64,000 nucleotides of DNA from positions 1 through 64,000 of the forward strand of contig JAMYHX010000025.1 in assembly GCA_025529335.1 (NCBI GenBank), read 5' to 3'. The position numbers were made by a program, and so were the translations under genes. The DNA comes from Rhizopus sp. PT2906. Taxonomy: Eukaryota; Mucoromycota; Mucoromycetes; Mucorales; Rhizopodaceae. The notes under the pieces were generated by a model. It worked only from the letters and a program-made list of their open reading frames with translations, searched no databases and was not told the origin of the DNA. Positions 32,114 to 43,774 of this stretch are shown here, in pieces (positions within the stretch are counted from its first letter, which is position 1; every line of letters begins with the position of its first letter).

Positions 32114-33223
32114 CTAGAATAGCTCTTGTAGATCCTTCAAAGTGACGACGCCAGTCCAGTCGTTAGATTTACTGACAATAGGCAAAAGTGGTATATTATG
32201 TTTGAGCATATATGTATAGGCTTCAGAGGCAAGAGCATCTTCACTAAAGACAAAAGGGTTTGATGTCATGATATCCGCTGCACAAATATCAAATATATCA
32301 TTTCTGGATTCTTTAGATTTCAAAATTCTGTGGATATCATCATGTGTGACAATGCCAGCGATCTTGCTAGGTCGACTATCTTCAATAACAGAGGAAGCAG
32401 CAGATAATGGAGGCGAAGGGTAAAAGCTGTCACTCATTTCTTCTGATAATCTTTTTTCTTCTTCTTCGTCTTCCGCGAGGACAATAACACCCGAACTTTG
32501 AGGATACTTTGTCATTTCCATGATAATAATGTTTAGCGAGCTTTCAGGGGTTACACAGGCCACTTTAACAGGGTCAATACAAACATCGGATACTTTGAGT
32601 AACAGGCGGCGACCAAGTGATCCTCCTGGATGATTTAGCGCAAAACCGTCGGTAGTAAATCCGCAAAGCTTAGCCAGTGTTAGGGCAATAGCATCACCTA
32701 ATGCCAATGCCACTGTTGTTGAACATGTTGGTGCAGGGAGAGAACCGCCTGCTTCAGATTGAACGTAGCCGTCAATCCATGCTGCGCATTCTTTTGCAAG
32801 CTTACTGTTAGGGTTCCCACCGAGGCCAATGACGGGTATATTTCGATGCTTTAAACTAGGTAACAGTATCAGCAATTCCTCTGTGTTTCCAGAAAAGGAT
32901 AGGGCCAAGACAACATCGTTTGGCTGAACAACACCAAGATCCCCGTGAAGTGCTTCGACAGGATGAAGAAACGTTGCACTTGTGCCAGTTGACAACATGG
33001 TTGCTACGATTTTCTCACCGATCTTGCCTGATTTGCCTACACCGGTCACTACAATCTTTCCTCCAGCATCCAGCGCTTTAAACATTTGGTAAATTGCTTG
33101 ATAGTATCCTTCTTTTGCATCTGCATTGGACTTTAATCTTTCAGCAGTTTTTGTTATTTCCTGGGACTCTTCAATTAAGATCTTGGTTGCATGATCAATT
33201 ATATCATCCGTTATTGTAAACAT
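32114..33223 (-). CDS. Arabinose-5-phosphate isomerase-like protein (SIS + CBS, KpsF/GutQ family)
   Basis: Intronless 369-aa protein from ATG 33221-33223; an upstream in-frame ATG at 33346 would add a hydrophobic stretch not found in the family. SIS domain: VVTGVGKSGKIGEKIVATML, SFSGNTEELL and the family Leu-His-Pro-Val-Glu-Ala-Leu-His-Gly-Asp segment (about 95-105). Two CBS motifs follow; the first is interrupted by an acidic/Ser insertion (EDEEEEKRLSEEMSDSF). Bacterial members convert ribulose-5-P to arabinose-5-P for Kdo in lipopolysaccharide, which fungi lack. Its fungal role is unknown: a pentose-phosphate or a regulatory SIS function is possible. Lack of introns fits a bacterial origin. 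Confidence 0.85.
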   Translation of the reverse strand: MFTITDDIIDHATKILIEESQEITKTAERLKSNADAKEGYYQAIYQMFKALDAGGKIVVTGVGKSGKIGEKIVATMLSTGTSATFLHPVEALHGDLGVVQPNDVVLALSFSGNTEELLILLPSLKHRNIPVIGLGGNPNSKLAKECAAWIDGYVQSEAGGSLPAPTCSTTVALALGDAIALTLAKLCGFTTDGFALNHPGGSLGRRLLLKVSDVCIDPVKVACVTPESSLNIIIMEMTKYPQSSGVIVLAEDEEEEKRLSEEMSDSFYPSPPLSAASSVIEDSRPSKIAGIVTHDDIHRILKSKESRNDIFDICAADIMTSNPFVFSEDALASEAYTYMLKHNIPLLPIVSKSNDWTGVVTLKDLQELF

Positions 33224-33606
33224 AAGTGTGTAGAATAGCTCAAAAAAGAATAGGTGAAATAAAAGAGGGAAGAACGGCCATTTATAAATCCATTTTCTGT
33301 CCCTTTCGTGCTCATCTCCGATTGACCAGCACGATCGCCAAGCCACTGTCTTTGACAGTTACTTTGAACGAATCGTCGATGCACTTTTCTGTACAGAAAC
33401 ATTGCATTAAAAAAAAAGAGGATTGCATAAAAGGGTATCTTGTTTTAATACCATGGCAACTGTAGTAGTTATTTGACAGTTGTTGTGGGTAACCGGGCTC
33501 ATATGCTCACTTTTATCTTTTTTATATAATTTTGGCTTAATTAGCAATATTTGTGATAATTAGCATCATTCTTATCAATTATGAGGTTATTTTTTTTACA
33601 GATTTT

Positions 33607-35871
33607 TTATTGTCTATTATTCTTTATTGTATTTGTAGAACTAAAGTCAGCTGGTCTCGTTTGGTCTTTTTTGTTATTAGGTTTATACTTGATTTCTGCC
33701 ATAATAGGGATATGACTATCCTAATGTATTAGTAATTCATCTTAAACTTTAAGGAGATACTTACTCTGATGGAAAGTGTGCATTAGGGAAGCCAATAACT
33801 TTTGAGAGATATTCATTATCTATATTTCCCAACACAGAGGTCACTTCCAATGTGTTTGTAGTATAAAAAATGTAATCTAAAATTCCTTTAAACTCTGGTG
33901 TAAAATTTGTAAATGACAATTCTTGAGTTGTTCCATATGAGCTCTTGAGTGTATATGGATGAGATAATCCTTCCGTGGTATATACTCCATATGAATGGTC
34001 ACCAAAATCTTCGTGGTCGTGTGCAACCGATCCTTTAGATAAGAACTCATAGACACCAGAATCTGGAGCAGAATTGAAATCTCCACAGATGATTGTTGGC
34101 AATTTAGAACAATGACCATAAGTGATTGATCCTTCGTTCAAGTGTCTGTTCGCAAGCTTCTGTATCTCTTCCATCATTACACCAATTTGCACAAGCTTAA
34201 CATCAGCAAATAAAGGATCCCAGTGAAGATGTGTATTCGCCACTAAAACCCGTTGCTGAGTCACAACATCTTCCAGCAATGAAAGTACTGCAATGTTGTC
34301 CTTGTTCATCACTCGGTTATAAATATCTGCCGATTTAAAGTCGGAACGTTGAAGGGCCTTTTGATTATATTCAATCATTTGGTGTTCAATAAGTTTAAAT
34401 CTATTTTGTTCCTTGTCAATTAAACGAGCATAAGTATACGTTACAGATATTATACCTTGATGTCTTATAAAGCGTCGCACAGCCATCAACTACGCGTCTT
34501 TCCTTTTCTGTCATCGTTTTTGCTCTTGTCTTAGGAAAGAAAATGGCTTCGTATCCTGCCTTTGCAAAATGCTCCATTAGTTCATCCTCATAGTTTCCCA
34601 TTTCAACTTCCTATGTGGCCCTGTTGGTATTTCCTTCGACTTTTTAATTATAATTATTACCTGAAGGCAAAGTATATCGGCATTATAATGAGAAAGCTCG
34701 GTCAAGATCAGTTCTTTACGATAGTCCCAGTTTAATGCCCATGACGGAGTGTAACCATAAGCTTGACTGGTTGCATATTTCCGGCACAAAATATTGTAAC
34801 ACAATACAGAAAACTTATCTATTTTACGTTGGTTACTACTTTTCTTGATACTCTGTCTTTTTCAAGCTTATGTGAACCTGAGTCATCTTCACCAGTGTCT
34901 CCTTCGACAGGAACCCATTCTCTTTGAGGAGGAGGCATACCAACTAGAAAAAATTGACGTTGGCTTTGTTTTCTCCTTTTAGATCACAATCACTTACCTG
35001 GTGCATTTTCTCGAAGGGACATGATAACAGCTTGTGTACCATCCTTGATCAATATATTCTTTATGTCTGCTTGAATAGGATTGCCTTCAAGCCCCAATGT
35101 CTCGAGTTGATAAAGATTACCAAACTCAGTAGGTAGAGTTACCAAGTTATTGTCAAAGGCCAACAGTTCACGCAGGTTGATAAGCATACCTAGTTCAGGT
35201 GGGAGCATACTTAACTTATTACCAGAGATATCCAAGACCCTCAATTGAGTCAACTGAGCCAAGGAAGGCATGAGGTACGTCAAGTTGTTATGGTTAATAT
35301 AAAGTGCTGTTAAAAACTTGTAGTTACAGATGGCCGATGAAATATTCTTGAGTCCCATGCCACCCATATCTAAAGAAGTCCATGTTTGATTTTCTTCGTT
35401 TGCCTTGGTAGTAATCCTTTTGGTTTTAAACGCACCATGTCCGTTCGCAAACTTGTTAGGGTCGTTTGGATCCGTAATAGTGACAGCAGTGGAAATAGGT
35501 GTATTACGAGCCATGGCAGCAGCTGCACGAGCATGATGGTGAGGAGATGACGACTGTCGAGAGATTTGCGCATATTGCAACTGACGAGCCAAGTGAGGTG
35601 TAGCTGCTTCTGTTGGTGTGCCCCCAAGAACAGGCTGAGCTTGAGGTTGCAATGGGAAACGAGCACCAAATGTGTTGGTGTTGGCGTTAGCATTGGCTGT
35701 AGTAGGCATGCCGTACATTGACATTGAATAATTGGTTACAGAAGGCGAAGTTCTTGGAGATGTGGTAAATGCTGCAGCAACATTACCCGAATTAAACATT
35801 TGGTGAAGCGAGTGGTTGAAATAGCTGTTACTATTTAGTGGTCCATTTTCCTTTTCTTTATCAAAAGACAT
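33607..35871 (-). CDS. CCR4: Ccr4 deadenylase (LRR + EEP nuclease)
   Basis: Catalytic poly(A)-shortening subunit of Ccr4-Not, 672 aa. Exons: 34998-35871, 34852-34943, 34661-34813, 34456-34610, 33765-34400, 33607-33715. A Gln/Asn/Ala-rich N-terminus is followed by leucine-rich repeats (about 165-285; LRVLDISGNKLSMLP, LRELLAFDNNLVTLP) that bind Caf1/Pop2. Then the exonuclease-endonuclease-phosphatase domain: FSVLCYNILCRKYAT, CLQEVE, NTHLHWDP, ICGDFNSAPDS and SDHIPIMAE with the catalytic Glu, Asp, Asn and His. Intron 2 (34814-34851) is only 38 nt with an AAG acceptor; the frame requires it. Confidence 0.95.
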
Positions 35872-37033
35872 GATTTACAAAATGAGCATAATAAATAATA
35901 GAAAAAAATGTCGACACATAAAAAAATGGGTCTTGAAAGTACTATATGCACACCTTTGTTTCCATTTTTGGCAAGTCGAGCTTATTGATTGGTCACTGAT
36001 CTCAGCGAAAACAAAATATTCCCTCCTTGTTCAAATGGAGGGCTATTTTCTACTTTTTCATTGCAGTCGTTGGTCTATTTCGTCACCATCTTCTTTTTAA
36101 TAGCACTTACGTAACTGTCCTTCTCCTTGAATCAGAAAAAATAACGTTTGGACCAATAAAGATTTAGGCTAATTTTTGCCGTATACATCAACATTTGTTA
36201 CGCCCAAAAAGTGCTAGTGGGTGTTTGCCAAAGATTCAACCAATCAAAGTCTGAAATTTTTTAGCATACATCTCCCTCTCAAGATTAATATACCTTTTAC
36301 CAAAACAAAGTGGGTTGTAAGTTGGATGTCGTTCCTTATTCAACCTTAGTTTCCTCCATTTCGACGTCGGATATGGTCAATGTTCTCTGAGCCGTGCTTT
36401 TTTATTCATGGTTTTAACTATACTCTACATTTCTTTATAGCTTTCTAAGCGCATTGTTCTATTTTTTCTTGACTTATGGGTGGGCTATTTTCGCTGCTTG
36501 AAGGATCCGCGAAACTAAGGGGATGGGTCGTACCACATCTTTCGTCTCCATTTCAGCAACTGTACGAATACTTTGGTACTATCGCGTTTTGACATACTTA
36601 AACCTTTAGAAATGAATTATAAACAATTGTACCTGTATCTGACATGCCACCAACCTATACAATAGCTATTGATCACCCTTCAGTTCAGCAGACGAATCAT
36701 CTCATCCATGTCCAATATAAATGCTATTTCGGTCGTAACTATCTCTTCGTCCACGCTCAGGGACCTCAACTAGTATAAATGACCTTCCAATCTTTTCATA
36801 AATAACCAATCGTTGTGTCATATCTGAACATGATTCACGCTTATCAAAACCAAGAAAGTCATCCTTATATTAACAAAATAAATGTATAAAACTAAGAAAC
36901 CCTTAATTAAGCTACTCTTCTTTATCAATAAAAAGAATTAATTCAATGTTACTATATCTTATTGTCTCTTATTACTTTTAATATTATTACCCTTTGAACT
37001 ATTGAAATTATATCTGCAAGTAACTCAATATGT
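35872..37033. other. CCR4 upstream region and transposon debris
   Basis: CCR4 promoter side, then a DIRS end remnant (about 36306-36460). From 36480 to the gag start at 37034 no gene is seen. Confidence 0.5.
36306..36460 (+). mobile_element. Solo DIRS terminal repeat remnant
   Basis: Reads GTGGGTTGTA, then CCTCCATTTCGACGTCGGA, TATGGTCAATG, GAGCCGTGCTTT, then TTTCTAAGCGCAT. The intact element at 8685 has GTGGGTTGTA, CCTCCACTTCGACCTCGGG, TGTGGTTATTA, TAGCCGTGCTTT and TTTCTAAGCCGCGCAT in the same order and spacing. No internal element sequence follows. It is therefore the left tip plus terminal repeat of a third DIRS copy. Confidence 0.65.
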
Positions 37034-38938
37034 CTGATAACAATAACTCTATCCCTACTACTCCTCTCGAAAACGTACTTCCTCTTCAAGTACAAAAATA
37101 ACTCGATGCATTTTTCCGATAATACTGAAATCATGGAGACTGGTGCTCAATCCATGGTTACTTCTGAGCTTAGTAATGGGGAATCGACTGATGCAATCGA
37201 AGACTTTCGGTTAACCTTGAAGAATCTAATTCAAAAACTAGCTAGAGGTATTGCTTTGAATGCCCCTAGTGATGAGCTAAAAGTACATCAAGGCGAAGCC
37301 ACACGCATCAAGAATTGCATCTTGTTCCTGATGAAGCAGAATTTGTTTCTAGTAGACCATCCTCCATGGCAAACTCATCTTCGTCTGCTTCTGCCTTCAA
37401 CTATCATCAACCCGCCTCTCGGTTGAGCCATCTAATTCCTACTGATCTTCCTATATGGTAATGGCGTGGTAATGAATGGAAAAAGGATGCAGATGTTCAA
37501 GATTCTGTAGAAGACCTTTTGGATTCTTTTGCCCTCATAGTCGAATCTAATGGCCGTGATTTGGACAAGAACTGGGCAAGACTCATCCCTATAAAGATGA
37601 ATAAGGATCAACGTTTTTGGTTCAATGAATCATTAAAAGGACGTAACCTTACCTGACTCAAGGTCTGCAAGATCACAATCAAGACATACACAGCTCAAGA
37701 CGTGGCTCAAGAGTTGGATCAAATGGACCAGTTGCTATCGCTCAAGATGGTAGCCTCTGAATCTGTAGAAGCCTTCACAGGTAGGTTTCAATGCACCTTC
37801 TGCGCAGCCAAGTGGGATGATGATATGCGTACTACAACCATTTTTAAACGTACTTTGCCTGCTTTCCTTCGTCAAGAAATTTCCCGTTCTCTGCTCAACC
37901 TGAGTCGAGATCAGCAAGATACGGTCAACAAAGTGACTACCAAGGTACGCATGATCATGTTGTCAAACATCTCTCAAAATGATACTAGTACAACAAAGTC
38001 TGTCCCCTCATTCTCTTTCACTGCTAGTAATTGTCCTTCCACCGGTACACACATTCTTTCCCAAGGTTCGGGTGCTTCCAGACACAACCCAAGAATGCCC
38101 AGCGTGGTATGAACCTTGGAGTGTTTAAGTCTTTTACACCTGGCACGACAAAGAATAAGTTCCAGTGCGCTGTGCATGGTTTGGCAAACCATCCCACGGA
38201 GAAATGCAAGAGATACAAGTATTTTTTGACAAATCATGCTCATCCTTCTGGAACTTCTACTGCACCTGCGGCTACTCCCACCGGCTCTGGCACAGCATCG
38301 TCCTCTTCTGGTTCCAATATTTGCTTCCACTGCACAGGTAACATCTCTTGGTCCAGAGAACATGCTGCGGTATGTCCTCATGACAAGTCCAACTTCCGCC
38401 CCGCCAGAGCAATCTGCTCTGCTCGTTTGGTCTCTGCTTTTTCTTCGTCTGCTCTGGCACCCACTCGTGCTACCGCCCCTACAGTTGAGACAAGCCAACT
38501 CCCTGATAGTAACGGTATGATGGATATAAATGACAATGGCTTTCCGGTTGATTACAACTGTAAGTCTCATAATACACTTGTTAACAAAACACAAAAAGAT
38601 GTATTAAACAATACTAACCTTTCTTTAATTGTTCCTATCACTATAGAACATATCAACACTATGGCGTTAGTCGACAGTGGTTCCTCATTCAGCGCGATAG
38701 ATATTAATTTTGTTAACAAACATAATATAAAATAAACACAAATGTGTCTGGTTCCGTAATACTTGGTATTTCTGATTCCACAAGTAAACGTTTCGGTACA
38801 ACCAACAATCCTTTAGATGTACTCTACGGTGATAACAATCATAATTTGGTTCATACATCCCATACACTTGAAGTACTTTCTCTTTCTCTTCAAACTGATG
38901 TTGTTATTGGCTTGCCAACACTACTAGATTTAAGCTGA
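37034..38938 (+). pseudogene. Ty3/gypsy-like gag-protease region, broken
   Basis: Starts MSDNNNSIPTTPLENVLPLQ and stops after 23 codons; the reading continues in several frames with stops and shifts. A capsid-like part (LKMVASESVEAFTGRFQ, 37700-38100) is followed by two Cys/His knuckles: CAVHGLANHPTEKC (C-x2-H-x4-H-x4-C) and CFHC...HAAVC (about 38165 and 38320). Then comes a retroviral-type aspartic protease start, ALVDSGSSFSAI (38660-38700), and its C-terminal IGLPTLLDL at 38905-38935. No reverse transcriptase follows. An old, dead LTR-retrotransposon fragment; LTRs not found. Confidence 0.75.
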
Positions 38939-40036
38939 ATATGACTTTATTAGCTTTCCAAAAGGACATTCCATATCGAGTTACTTTCTTTTCGAATTTT
39001 ACCATTAAGTTTAGGTGGACTGTCAATGTTCTCAAAACAAATTTGTGGATATACGGATTGTCTCTGTAGCACACCTTATGTTGCTTTACAAAGAACCAGT
39101 TTTTTTGTGAATTAATATTTATAATTACTTCTTTGCTTCGCACACCCTTGTTCATGGCTATATTACCGATATTTTATATCTCATACATATTTTAGTCTTT
39201 TATATTAGCCCAGGAGCAAGGATGTTCTTCATTTTCTGCATTATTCTCTCCAATCTGCTCGAAATACAAGTTTTTTTTAACATTTTCACACTCTCCAATG
39301 TTTCCCTGAAGGATAAAGCGTTCCCCTTCATTGCTCCTTGTTGCTGTTAACGCGCTTTACAACAACTTCTTTTCTGTGAGTTGACTATTTGGCCCCTAAT
39401 CCGATAATTATGTTTATCTTTGTCAAATAAATCAAGAGATGAATTGCCCGTAGTGGAAATGCTTGATAAAAATCCCTTTACATCTTTTTGTTCATTGTAA
39501 ATTGTTGTCAATTTTATGCAAAAGAAAAGAAAAAAGTTCACTACTGTATATTTATAGTACAAAATAGGAGAACCAGACTTTTTGTGCACTCTATTAAAGT
39601 AAAGCGACTCTATCCGGTTTATTTACTATGCATGCTTTCTCATTTAATCCCTTACTAAGCTTAAATAACTCTTCAATCTATTCATGTGCAAAATCCTAAT
39701 GCTTGACATAAACGTACCACGATTCGCATAAAGCAATGAAAATAAAAGAATGATAATTGATTAATTTACTCTTTTTAGACAAGCATTACTATAAATCTAT
39801 GAGCATTATGACCACTTTTATAAGGTATTTAAAGAATAAAGGCTACAACTCCCCTGGTACCTTTTAACCGTCATATGCTTTATATCGCAGAAAGAAAGGG
39901 TTTACCTTCGTTTACAAAGGTTTGATCATTGCATGTTCCAAGCATAAATTCAGATTTAATCCCAGCTTATTCCTAATTTCATGGCAGGTTTTCTCTTTCC
40001 TTTTTTTTTCTTTTGCTCTACAAGAAATATAATATT
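38939..40036. other. Intergenic
   Basis: A/T-rich sequence between the dead gag-protease region and the SH3 gene. No gene, no recognisable LTR. Several 60-85-codon ORFs lack motifs. Confidence 0.45.
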
Positions 40037-42870
40037 ATGTCAGGTGTGTATATGTGTATATTATGTCGCTAATTAGCAAGTGTATTTACAAACAGAATAT
40101 GAATAGACAACAAACTAGCTGTTGCTCACCACCCATATGAAGCTCAAAGAGAAGACGAAATCTCTTTTGAAAAGGACGAAGTTATTAAGGTAACTGATGA
40201 CTCTGACCCTGACTGGTGGGTTGGTGCCAAGAAGGACGGCACTTCTGGATACTTTCCAAGTAATGTAAGTCATACTTTTCTAAATAAAAAATATAAAAAA
40301 TGATAACGTTAATATATTTAGTTTGTGAACGTAAAACAAGAGGAACAGTCTACAGTTGAAGAGCAAGAAGAAAAGGAAGAAGAAAACGAGAACAAGGTAG
40401 ATGATGATGAAGAACAAGACCAAAAGAAAGGTAAACAAGTAATAAGTCATTCGTTTTTTGTTACTTATCATCTTGAGTAGTTGATCAAGTTATTGGTATG
40501 GCACGGGTTATGGAAGATTATGCAATGCAAGAACCAGGAGAAATTTCATTACATCGTGGAGGAATTGTGAATGTATATGAAGTTATCGATGATCACTGGG
40601 CACGAGGTGAATTGAATGGAAAAGTTGGAAGATATCCTATCAAAGTAGGTTAATCCATAAAGATTCAGGAATGATGTTTAACCTTATGTATATAGTATGT
40701 CGAGGATATTGACATGCCTGGACGACCCGATTTGGGAAAACAAGTGTTGGAAAAGCCTCAAGCGACGAGTAATGAAGAACAGAGCGGACGTGAGTACATT
40801 AAATTGTCAAAAAAAAAAGGTATTCATTAAACTCTCACAGCCAAAGGTGGCTTTAAGCTCGCGGCTTACGGTGTCAAACAAGGAGGCATTGGGAGCTTAC
40901 TTGCTGGCGGATTTCCTGGATTAAAGAAAGCACCTGCCAAACAGGAAGAACCTGCTGCTACAGAAGAGCCAAGACCAACACCTGCTGCTGCTGTTCCCAA
41001 GGCAGAAGAAGAAGAAAAAGAGGAAAAGCCAACTGTTGAAGAACCTAAACCACGTAAGTTTAAATCGTTCAATGAAAAACTGCGAAGCTTATGTTTGTCA
41101 TATTATAGTTGGCAAAGCTATTGTCTTGCATCCTTACAATGCTGATAACGAAGGTATAGGTTCATTGTCAATAAAAAAAAAGACAAAAATAATCATGTGT
41201 ATTTTCTATAGACGAACTGAATCTATTAAGAGGCGAGTACGTCGAGATCCTTGATCGAAACGTAGACGACGGTTGGTGGAAAGGAAAGAATGAGAGAGGA
41301 CAGACTGGCGTCTTTCCTGCAAATTTCGTAAAGGAGCTGGATGAGGAACCTGTTGCACCACCTACACCCGTCCGCAGCACGCGTCAGCCCCTTACAAATG
41401 CACCTTTGGCAAGACCACCTGTAGCCAGACCAGCGTCCGTGCAAGCTGGCGGCTCGACAAGACCTTTTTCTGTCCAGTCATCTGCTCCAAGGCCATCTAC
41501 TGTCCAAGTCCTTTCTGATGCATCCATGGCTGTCCCTCCCAAGCCTTTTGCTTCATCCGAAAGAGAAGTAAAAGAAGAAGTAAAGGAGGAGTCTGATGTT
41601 AAATTGCCTACTTCTCCAAATCAACCTTCTTTTGCTGACGAACCTGCTTCTCAGCCACCTGCTCCTGAACAAGAAGTGACTCCTAGCACTCCATCTTCTA
41701 TACCTAAGCGACAAGATTCTATCGCAAGTGCATCTTCCATTCCTTCATCCATTCCAGTTGCTCCAGTTGATGTGCCTGAAGCCCAAATCCCTCCCGCTAT
41801 CCCTACACGCCCAGAATCTATATCTGACAATACATCATCTCCTCCTTCTATTCCTAAACGTCAAGGATCTGTATCAAGCACGCACACCTCCGCGCCACAT
41901 GCAGAACCACTCTCTGAGGAATCAACTGTTCCAGAGTCCAAGGAAAGCCCTGTAGCCGCTGAGGAGGTTATTCCAGTAACTAACGCTCAAACAGAAGAGG
42001 CTTTGGTACCTGAAAGTAGAGAAATTGTGGAAGACCAGGTTGAAAAGGCCAAAGAAGAAGTTCAAAAGGAAGACATTGCAGTTGAAACACCCAAAGTCGA
42101 ATCTGAACTGCCTGCCTCTGAAGAAAATGCAACTGAAAGCAAAGAAGAGGAAGCTGCTGTAGAGCCAAAAGCAGAAAAAGAAGCTTCTGCTACGAAAGAA
42201 GGAAAAGAAACAGGCGAGCAAAGTGAAGAAAAGAAAGGCATTGAAATACTTCCTAGTGGACCCAAGTTGACAACGCCCACTCGTGCTCGTATTGGCGTCC
42301 CTCGCCGATCACCTCAATTGAAGAATACGGAACCAAGTCAAACGGAGATTTTGCAGAAACAGATTGCTGAGGTAGGTGAAAATATAAAATAGACGCGCGC
42401 GCGCACACACACAGTTACCAAAACAAACATTTTTATTTTAGGCACCTGAAGAAGAAAAGCAGCCTGCTAAAGCGACACCTTCTCCACCTGCCAAACCAGT
42501 GAAGCCTATATTTGCCAAATTCCCTACACCTTTTGCTGTTGGAGGGGGTGAAGAGATTTCAAAGAAGATGTTAAAGCCCACACAGGTTCGTAAGCCTTGG
42601 GAACAAGAAGAAAAGCCATCAGAGACAGAGGAACCTGAGGCTCCACGTCCTGTTGGCGTACGAAGCATTGCTTCAAGATTTAATGTCAGCAATAACAGTG
42701 GTAATGAAGTACTTGAAACCAAGTTAAAAAATCATACAAAGAATGAAGTAGAGAAGGTTAGAAAGGAATTCCAACAGTTATTGCAAGAAGAACAAGAAAA
42801 GAGAGCTCAGTTGGAAGGCCTCGTTCATGAATTATTGGAAAGAATTAATCAACTGGAAAACAAACAATAA
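40037..42870 (+). CDS. Three-SH3 adaptor protein (CIN85/CD2AP-like layout)
   Basis: 788 aa from nine exons (40037-40043, 40119-40264, 40322-40430, 40481-40644, 40696-40789, 40841-41053, 41109-41153, 41212-42371, 42442-42870). SH3-1 about 3-54 (AVAHHPYEAQREDEISFEKD, DWWVGAK, GYFPSNFV), SH3-2 about 91-145 (ARVMEDYAMQEPGEISL), SH3-3 about 245-302 (AIVLHPYNA, DGWWKGK, GVFPANFV). A long Pro/Ser/Glu-rich linker and a C-terminal coiled coil (about 735-788) follow. This order is that of endocytic/actin adaptors such as CIN85/CD2AP; the fungal partner is unknown. The first coding exon is 7 nt. Confidence 0.85.
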
Positions 42871-42936
42871 AATATAAAAAGGGGTATTTATTTATATATT
42901 CGTTATTCCTCTTTTTGCTTTATCTGTGAGATGCCA

Positions 42937-43774
42937 TTAGTTTTGCTTTCTTTCACCATGCCAGTATCCTGTGTTGAAGTTGGGAACTGGTGGTAACTGA
43001 CTAAATGGCTGCTGCTGCTGCTGTTGTTGTTGATGACGATGATGATGTTGTTGTTGTTGTTGCATAGGCTTTTGTGGCTGTTGAGAGTAGCCCATGTAGC
43101 TATAAGGACTTGCGTTGATAGGAGGGATGTTACCGACAGTATTTGGGTTGGAGGTATTTGGTGCTGAAACAGGAATAGTGTTGGCAAGAGATGGCTTAGG
43201 TATCTCTGAAGTATTTGGTGAGCCGTAGGATGGTGGTTGATAGGGTGTATAAGTTGGTTCGGTTCTCTTGGAGCCCTTATCTTTCAATTTTGCGGCTGTG
43301 TCCTCACCTGATGCTGATTGGCCATAAGAAGCATGCTCTTCATCTTGACCTAGGTCAGGAGTATTCAAACAAGCCTGAATCAGATTCTTTCCTTCAGGCT
43401 TTGTTACAATAGGTTGAAGCTTGACAGTTGTGAAGGTATAGACAAGACCAGTTTCAGAGACAACGAGCAATAAGACCTGGGTACCCGTTAATGTACTGAG
43501 CTCATAAGCCTGGAATAAATAATAATAATAATAATGAGAATGATGGATATACATTTAAAGAATATTCATATACCTTCTTCATAATACCAGCCTTACGCTT
43601 TGAAAAAGTAATGTTCCTTCTATTTTTATCTCCAATATATTCAATCTTGATCTTTCTCCTTCCAGAACGCTTAACAGGCTTGACTTCATCTTCGTCGCTA
43701 GATACGTGTTCCTCTATAGATTTGTTTTTAAAGATGGGATCTTGGGGATCAGTTATAGGTAGTTGAGAGTTCAT
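42937..43774 (-). CDS. MCM1: MADS-box transcription factor (SRF/Mcm1 type)
   Basis: 257 aa from two exons (43574-43774, 42937-43509), splitting the MADS box in phase 0. MADS domain about residues 38-95: RRKIKIEYIGDKNRRNITFS, KRKAGIMKK and AYELSTLTGTQVLLLVVSET, with the SRF-type TGTQVLLLV core rather than the MEF2 type. A Ser/acidic N-terminus and a Pro/Gln-rich C-terminus with polyglutamine and His-Gln runs are likely activation regions. Yeast Mcm1 controls mating, cell-cycle and arginine genes. Ends 66 bp from the stop of the SH3 gene. Confidence 0.92.

Noticed and set aside
33224..33346. Upstream in-frame start for the isomerase gene
   Set aside because: It would add a Trp/Phe-rich stretch with no family counterpart and overlaps the likely promoter; the ATG at 33223 begins the conserved helical region.
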